The notes under the pieces are model-generated. The model was given only the letters and a program-made list of their open reading frames with translations. It searched no databases and was not told the origin of the DNA. From Rhizobium leguminosarum (GTDB lineage: Bacteria; Pseudomonadota; Alphaproteobacteria; Rhizobiales; Rhizobiaceae), in the NCBI RefSeq assembly GCF_001679785.1, contig NZ_CP016288.1, positions 124,001 to 188,000 on the forward strand: a DNA stretch of 64,000 nucleotides, written 5' to 3'. Shown piece after piece: positions 60,701 through 64,000 of this stretch. Numbering within the stretch: position 1 is the first letter of the stretch; each line of letters begins with the position of its first letter. Both the position numbers and the translations under genes were made by a program.

Positions 60701-61105
60701 CTAGAGATCGAGTGCAATGCCGGTACGATCTTCGATTTGCTTTTTCACAAACCCCTTCGCAAGCGCACCCAAGAGGTCAACGGTGAAACCCTTGGCAGCA
60801 TTGGCTCCCTCTTTTGTCCGACGCCAGATTTCCTCATCGCGCACGCTGTCGGCGAAGTCATGTCCCTTCCAGGTAAGCCGTTCGGGAATCCAGCCCTCAC
60901 CGGTCTTCGTGAACTCAGCAAAACCACCATTCTCCAAAAGGGTAAGGTGATATTCTAGGCGCTCGGTATCGGCTTCGCTCAAGCCAGTGCCATCGATGCC
61001 GAGCGCGTCAGCGGTGTCATCGGAAGTGGTCTCGAACCAGTCCTTGCCATTTTCGATGTCAAGCAGAATGGACCGAATGAGGTCCATGTCTCGTTTTTTG
61101 TTCAT
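60701..61105 (-). CDS. DUF2513-family protein, 134 aa
   Basis: The protein starts MNKKRDMDLIRSILLDIENG and continues with YHLTLLENGGFAEFTKTGEG, WIPERLTWKGHDFADSVRD and EEIWRRTKEGANAAKGFTVD, the usual DUF2513 pattern of a small winged-helix-like protein. The function is unknown; it is often encoded on mobile DNA. GAGGATTAGGG precedes the ATG. It was probably in one operon with the small gene split by IS481. Confidence 0.9.
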   Translation of the reverse strand: MNKKRDMDLIRSILLDIENGKDWFETTSDDTADALGIDGTGLSEADTERLEYHLTLLENGGFAEFTKTGEGWIPERLTWKGHDFADSVRDEEIWRRTKEGANAAKGFTVDLLGALAKGFVKKQIEDRTGIALDL

Positions 61106-61303
61106 CCCTAATCCTCTTCACAAGGATGCACCCCGATCTAGCTTCACGGTGCGCTTCGCAAAAAAAGCTTATCTGTCATTTGCAGCTGGCACTTGATTTT
61201 CCTTCGCGAGAAAGCGAATCCCACTATCAAGTGTCCTGACAACTAGATTCCTGAGATTCTGCGCACGTTCCGTTGAGCACTCATCTGCCCCGATGCCCTC
61301 TAG

Positions 61304-62307
61304 GTGTTTAGTCCCGGCATTTGATGGTGCATTATTTTCCTTAGAATGGAGGGAGGCACTATGGGCCAGGTTCTACACGGGAGCGCCACAACGACAGAGG
61401 CAATCCGTCGAGCAATACAAAATAGTGAAGAGAGCCTGAGAGCGCTTTCAAAGCGGTATGGGGTCAATCAGAAGACAATAGCCAAATGGAAGAGACGGAC
61501 ATCATTGGCCGATCTTCCGACAGGCCCGAAGGACCCGCATTCGACAATCCTCTCCCTTGAAGAAGAAGCCGTCATCGTCGCCTTTCGCAGGCATACATTG
61601 CTGCCTCTTGATGACTGCCTCTATGCCCTTCAACCGACGATCCCGCATCTGACACGTTCGTCCCTGCACAGGTGTCTGCAGCGCCACGGCATTTCACGCC
61701 TGCCGGAAGTGAAAGGCGACAAAGAACCGAAGAAAAAGTTCAAAAGCTACCCGATCGGCTACTTCCACGTCGATATTGCCGAGGTGCAGACGGCTGAGGG
61801 CAAGCTCTATCTCTTCGTGGCGATTGATCGCACGTCCAAGTTCGCCTTCGCTGAGCTCTATGCCAAAGCTGGCAAGATGAATGCCGCCCAGTTCCTGCGC
61901 AACCTGATCGCGGCGGTGCCCTACACCATCCATACTATCCTGACCGATAATGGCATCCAGTTCACCAACCGGGCCTGTGACCAAAATGCCTTCCAGCACA
62001 TCTTCGACCGAGTCTGTGAGGAATACGAGATCGAGCATCGCCTGACAAAGGTTAAGCACCCATGGACCAATGGGCAGGTCGAGCGGATGAACCGGACGAT
62101 CAAGGAAGCGACTGTCAAGCGCTTCCACTACGACGATCACGCACAACTGAAAAAGCATCTCGCCGACTTCATCGACGCCTACAATTTTGGGCGCAGGCTC
62201 AAGACACTAAAGGGCCTCACCCCCTACGAGTTCATCTGCAAAAGGTGGACTTCCGAGCCAGATCGATTCATCATCGATCCTATCCATCAAATGCCGGGAC
62301 TAAACAC
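61304..62307 (+). mobile_element. IS481-family insertion sequence, complete
   Basis: The 1004-bp element begins GTGTTTAGTCCCGGCATTTG and ends with the exact inverse. The inverted repeats are about 24 bp and perfect. CTAG occurs on both sides (61300-61303 and 62308-62311), as expected for IS481, which prefers CTAG targets. One intact transposase gene fills it. Confidence 0.92.
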
Positions 62308-62311
62308 CTAG
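61361..62311 (+). CDS. IS481-family transposase
   Basis: ATG 61361 has GGAGG at good spacing; an earlier ATG at 61346 adds five residues. The 316-aa protein has an N-terminal helix-turn-helix (SLRALSKRYGVNQKTIAKWK) and the rve core with HVDIAEVQTAEGKLYLFVAI (first Asp), TILTDNGIQFTNR (second Asp) and NGQVERMNRTIKEATVKRF (Glu). The last codons read ACC-TAG: the stop codon is part of the CTAG target copy, outside the element proper. Confidence 0.95.
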   Translation: MGQVLHGSATTTEAIRRAIQNSEESLRALSKRYGVNQKTIAKWKRRTSLADLPTGPKDPHSTILSLEEEAVIVAFRRHTLLPLDDCLYALQPTIPHLTRSSLHRCLQRHGISRLPEVKGDKEPKKKFKSYPIGYFHVDIAEVQTAEGKLYLFVAIDRTSKFAFAELYAKAGKMNAAQFLRNLIAAVPYTIHTILTDNGIQFTNRACDQNAFQHIFDRVCEEYEIEHRLTKVKHPWTNGQVERMNRTIKEATVKRFHYDDHAQLKKHLADFIDAYNFGRRLKTLKGLTPYEFICKRWTSEPDRFIIDPIHQMPGLNT

Positions 62312-62470
62312 TGCTCTTTGGAAACGGCCGAGAAGTTGCTGTTCTTCTATTGGCATTTTTGCTCTCCTTTCGCGGGAGATTAACTCCCTTCGGCGAGCTC
62401 ACAACGGTTTTCACGAACTATCCTCGATCTCCACAGGTCCTTCAGGGTTGATAAGCGGCCCGCGCAAAAT

Positions 62471-62974
62471 CTAGGATTTGTGCGACAATAAGTTCGCTTC
62501 GCTACCGTAATCCTCTTTCCGATCAGACGGGGTTTCTCGAAAATACCTCAAACGCTGCACGCCCCCGTCACAAACAACGGAAAGTGGCGTAAAACCCGAA
62601 CGCTCATAGAGGCGACGCGCGGCTCTACCGTCTAATGTGTCATCTACGAACGTATCAACATAAACCGAGGATCGCGGCGGGAATGCTTTCAACGCCGTCG
62701 TAACCAGAGCCGTGCCTATCCCGCGTCCGCGAGAGGCTGAGCTTACCGCCAACCATCTTATCCAGTATCCGCTATCCGATCCGCCGAGCAACATTGCGCC
62801 CGCAAGCCTATTGGCGGAGGAACTAACACAATATGCGCGCTTTTCCATAACTTTCCGCGCTGGAATTGCGTCGAATTCCAGCATGGGTCCGAAGAGGTAT
62901 TCGACCTCGTTGGCAAGCGCCAGCCACGGTAGAATGTCGTTCGCCGCTGCTGGAAGGACGTGAAAACTGCCCAT
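62471..62974 (-). CDS. GNAT-family N-acetyltransferase
   Basis: The start is set at ATG 62974 (MGSFHVLPAAANDILPWLAL); the open frame upstream crosses a tandem repeat and is not homologous. The 167-aa product has the acetyl-CoA motif RWLAVSSASRGRGIGTALVTTAL and the C-terminal AARRLYERSGFTPLSVVCDG of GNAT enzymes. The substrate is unknown. The final codons coincide with a transposon-end-like motif (TATTGTCGCAC), so its tail may have been changed by an insertion. Confidence 0.85.
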   Translation of the reverse strand: MGSFHVLPAAANDILPWLALANEVEYLFGPMLEFDAIPARKVMEKRAYCVSSSANRLAGAMLLGGSDSGYWIRWLAVSSASRGRGIGTALVTTALKAFPPRSSVYVDTFVDDTLDGRAARRLYERSGFTPLSVVCDGGVQRLRYFRETPSDRKEDYGSEANLLSHKS

Positions 62975-63766
62975 GAGTTGAAACGCTACCTTTCGCAAAA
63001 ATCCAGATTTCTGCACGGAAAAATCCAGATTTCTGCACGGGATGATATCCTGACTTTTGCAGCGTTCGAAAGCCAGGATTTCCGCGACGGTATGACGCCG
63101 TCTCATTACCTAAGCATAGGCAAGGCACCAGCCGGGAGCGCGAACCCAACATCGCTCGGCCTCAAGAAACTTGACATAGGCTACGGCTACACTGCCGATG
63201 GCGGCAGGACATATCCGTTCCGAGGCAGCGGTGTCGGCATGATGCCGACTCTTGCCGAAGTGCTTGAGGCTTTTCCTGACCGGCTCTTCCTGATCAACGT
63301 GAAGAGCAACGATCCGGATGAAGGATCGAAACTGGCAACGTTCTTGAACGCCCTTTCGCCGGAGCGGCGAGCGGCCGTCATGGCTTATGGCGGGGATCGG
63401 CCGATCGCAGCCTTGCGCACCGCAGTGCCCGGCTTGAAAACGATGTCGCGTGCTTCCCTAAAGGGATGCCTGCTGCGCTACATCGCTTATGGATGGACGG
63501 CCGCGATGCCAGACGAATGCCGTTCAACGGTGGTGCTCGTCCCGATCAACGTGGCCCCGTGGCTTTGGGGCTGGCCTGATCGTTTTCTAAATCGGATGGA
63601 TTCAGTTGGAAGCACCGCGTTCGTTGTCGGCCCCTATCATGGCGGCGATTTCTCGACCGGGATGGACAGTGTTGAAAAACTCTCTCGCCTGCCAGAGAAC
63701 TACAGCGGTGGCATTCTTACCAACGAGATCGAAATGGTCGCCGCATGGCTTCGATCGCGAAAGTGA
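62960..63766 (+). pseudogene. glycerophosphodiester phosphodiesterase, 5'-truncated
   Basis: From about 63155 the frame matches the later part of GDPD enzymes: KKLDIGYGYTADGGRTYPFR, MMPTLAEVLEAFPDRLFLIN and DSVEKLSRLPENYSGGILTN. The N-terminal third, with the catalytic HRG and HD motifs, is missing and replaced by codons from a tandem repeat and transposon-end-like DNA. An open frame exists from ATG 62960, but it cannot form an active site. Loss of the start fits cutting by a transposon. Confidence 0.75.
62997..63040. repeat. 22-bp tandem repeat, two copies
   Basis: The unit AAAAATCCAGATTTCTGCAC plus GG is present twice without a gap (62997-63018 and 63019-63040). Related words follow: TATCCTGACTTTTGCAG near 63046 and GCCAGGATTTCCGCGAC near 63073. 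The pattern resembles transposase-binding repeats at a transposon end. Confidence 0.6.
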
Positions 63767-64000
63767 CACGCGCGGGGAGTTAGCTTCCGCGACAATTCTT
63801 TGTCGCAAAAGTCCAAAACCTGCGACGAACTTTAGCGGCTAACGCGGTTTAGGGTGTTCGCCGCAAATATAGATGGCTTATCTTCCCTCGGTGCGTGAGT
63901 TTAAACCGACGGGAATCCGCACCGCATGTCCGTGTAGCCCGTCGCCAGCCAAACCCGAACGCCTGCCGAAATCGGGATCATCGCAGAGCCTCAAGACCCT
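63767..64000. other. back-to-back transposon-end-like motifs, no gene
   Basis: AGTTAGCTTCCGCGACA (to 63794), six bases ATTCTT, then TGTCGCAAAAGTCC (from 63801) face away from each other, and TTTAGCGGCTAACGC follows. The first reads TGTCGCGGAAGCTAACT on the minus strand, like the TniABQ end at 60676. The rest of the window shows no supported gene. Confidence 0.4.

Larger units (their letters stand above)
61169..62356 (-). pseudogene. 59-aa gene split by IS481
   Basis: Removing the IS481 and one CTAG restores a frame from ATG 62356 (with AAAGGAGA upstream) to TAA at 61169. It begins MPIEEQQLLGRFQRAL, then EGIGADECSTERAQNLRNLV, and ends ENQVPAANDR. The element sits after codon 16. The product is a short charged helical protein with no recognised family. 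The DUF2513 gene follows 63 nt after its stop. Confidence 0.75.

Noticed and set aside
62997..63040. CRISPR array
   Set aside because: There are only two units without spacers and no cas genes in the window.

Overview
The window looks like part of a large repABC plasmid of a Rhizobiaceae bacterium (Rhizobium, Sinorhizobium or Agrobacterium type). The grounds are a complete repA-repB-repC operon with a matching parS site, a virB-type conjugation or secretion operon, and a long block of small genes with domains of unknown function that is typical of rhizobial plasmids. No tRNA, rRNA or CRISPR array was seen.

Layout. (1) 1-9,990: a type IV secretion operon on the minus strand, virB1 to virB9 (virB9 cut by the window edge). 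It carries two lytic transglycosylases and a small lipoprotein between virB5 and virB6. Two accessory genes lie upstream. Three copies of a 16-bp operator-like motif precede the two transcription units. (2) 10,300-19,850: an AT-richer island on the plus strand. It has three paralogous membrane-anchored proteins, each followed by the start of the same lipase-like effector gene. Two of those effector copies survive only as short stubs and one is intact (870 aa), followed by its type I secretion ABC transporter and membrane fusion protein. I read this as a secreted lipase effector with duplicated immunity genes; it is the most novel-looking system here. (3) 19,998-22,755: a complete IS66 element that split a small membrane-protein gene. 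(4) 22,756-24,055: no gene, but very strong secondary structure, including a 148-nt cloverleaf-like element beside a 22-bp perfect palindrome. (5) 24,056-41,861: plasmid backbone on the minus strand, with ParB-like, DUF932, DUF6117-like, a methyltransferase plus Strawberry-notch helicase, Toprim, DUF2493, a toxin-antitoxin pair and DUF736. It is interrupted by a group II intron and also holds a WGR protein and an HU protein. (6) 42,066-46,267: a degenerate IHF-like gene, a HEPN pair, a ProQ/FinO protein and an AbiE toxin-antitoxin system. (7) 46,447-50,253: parS, repC, antisense ctRNA, repB, repA. (8) 50,540-64,000: a mobile-element zone with an IS3-family element, a serine recombinase, a tyrosine recombinase flanked by two similar dyad sites and followed by DUF1403 and ScpB-like genes, a TniABQ transposon with a broken tniB, an IS481 element inside a small gene, and truncated genes.

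How the parts fit. repABC and parS replicate and segregate the replicon. The tyrosine recombinase and its dyad sites may resolve multimers. AbiE, HEPN and PemK/Phd pairs would stabilise the plasmid or act against phage. The virB operon would move DNA or protein between cells, and the Strawberry-notch/Toprim/ParB block may protect or process incoming plasmid DNA. All functions are inferred from sequence motifs read by eye; no database search was run.
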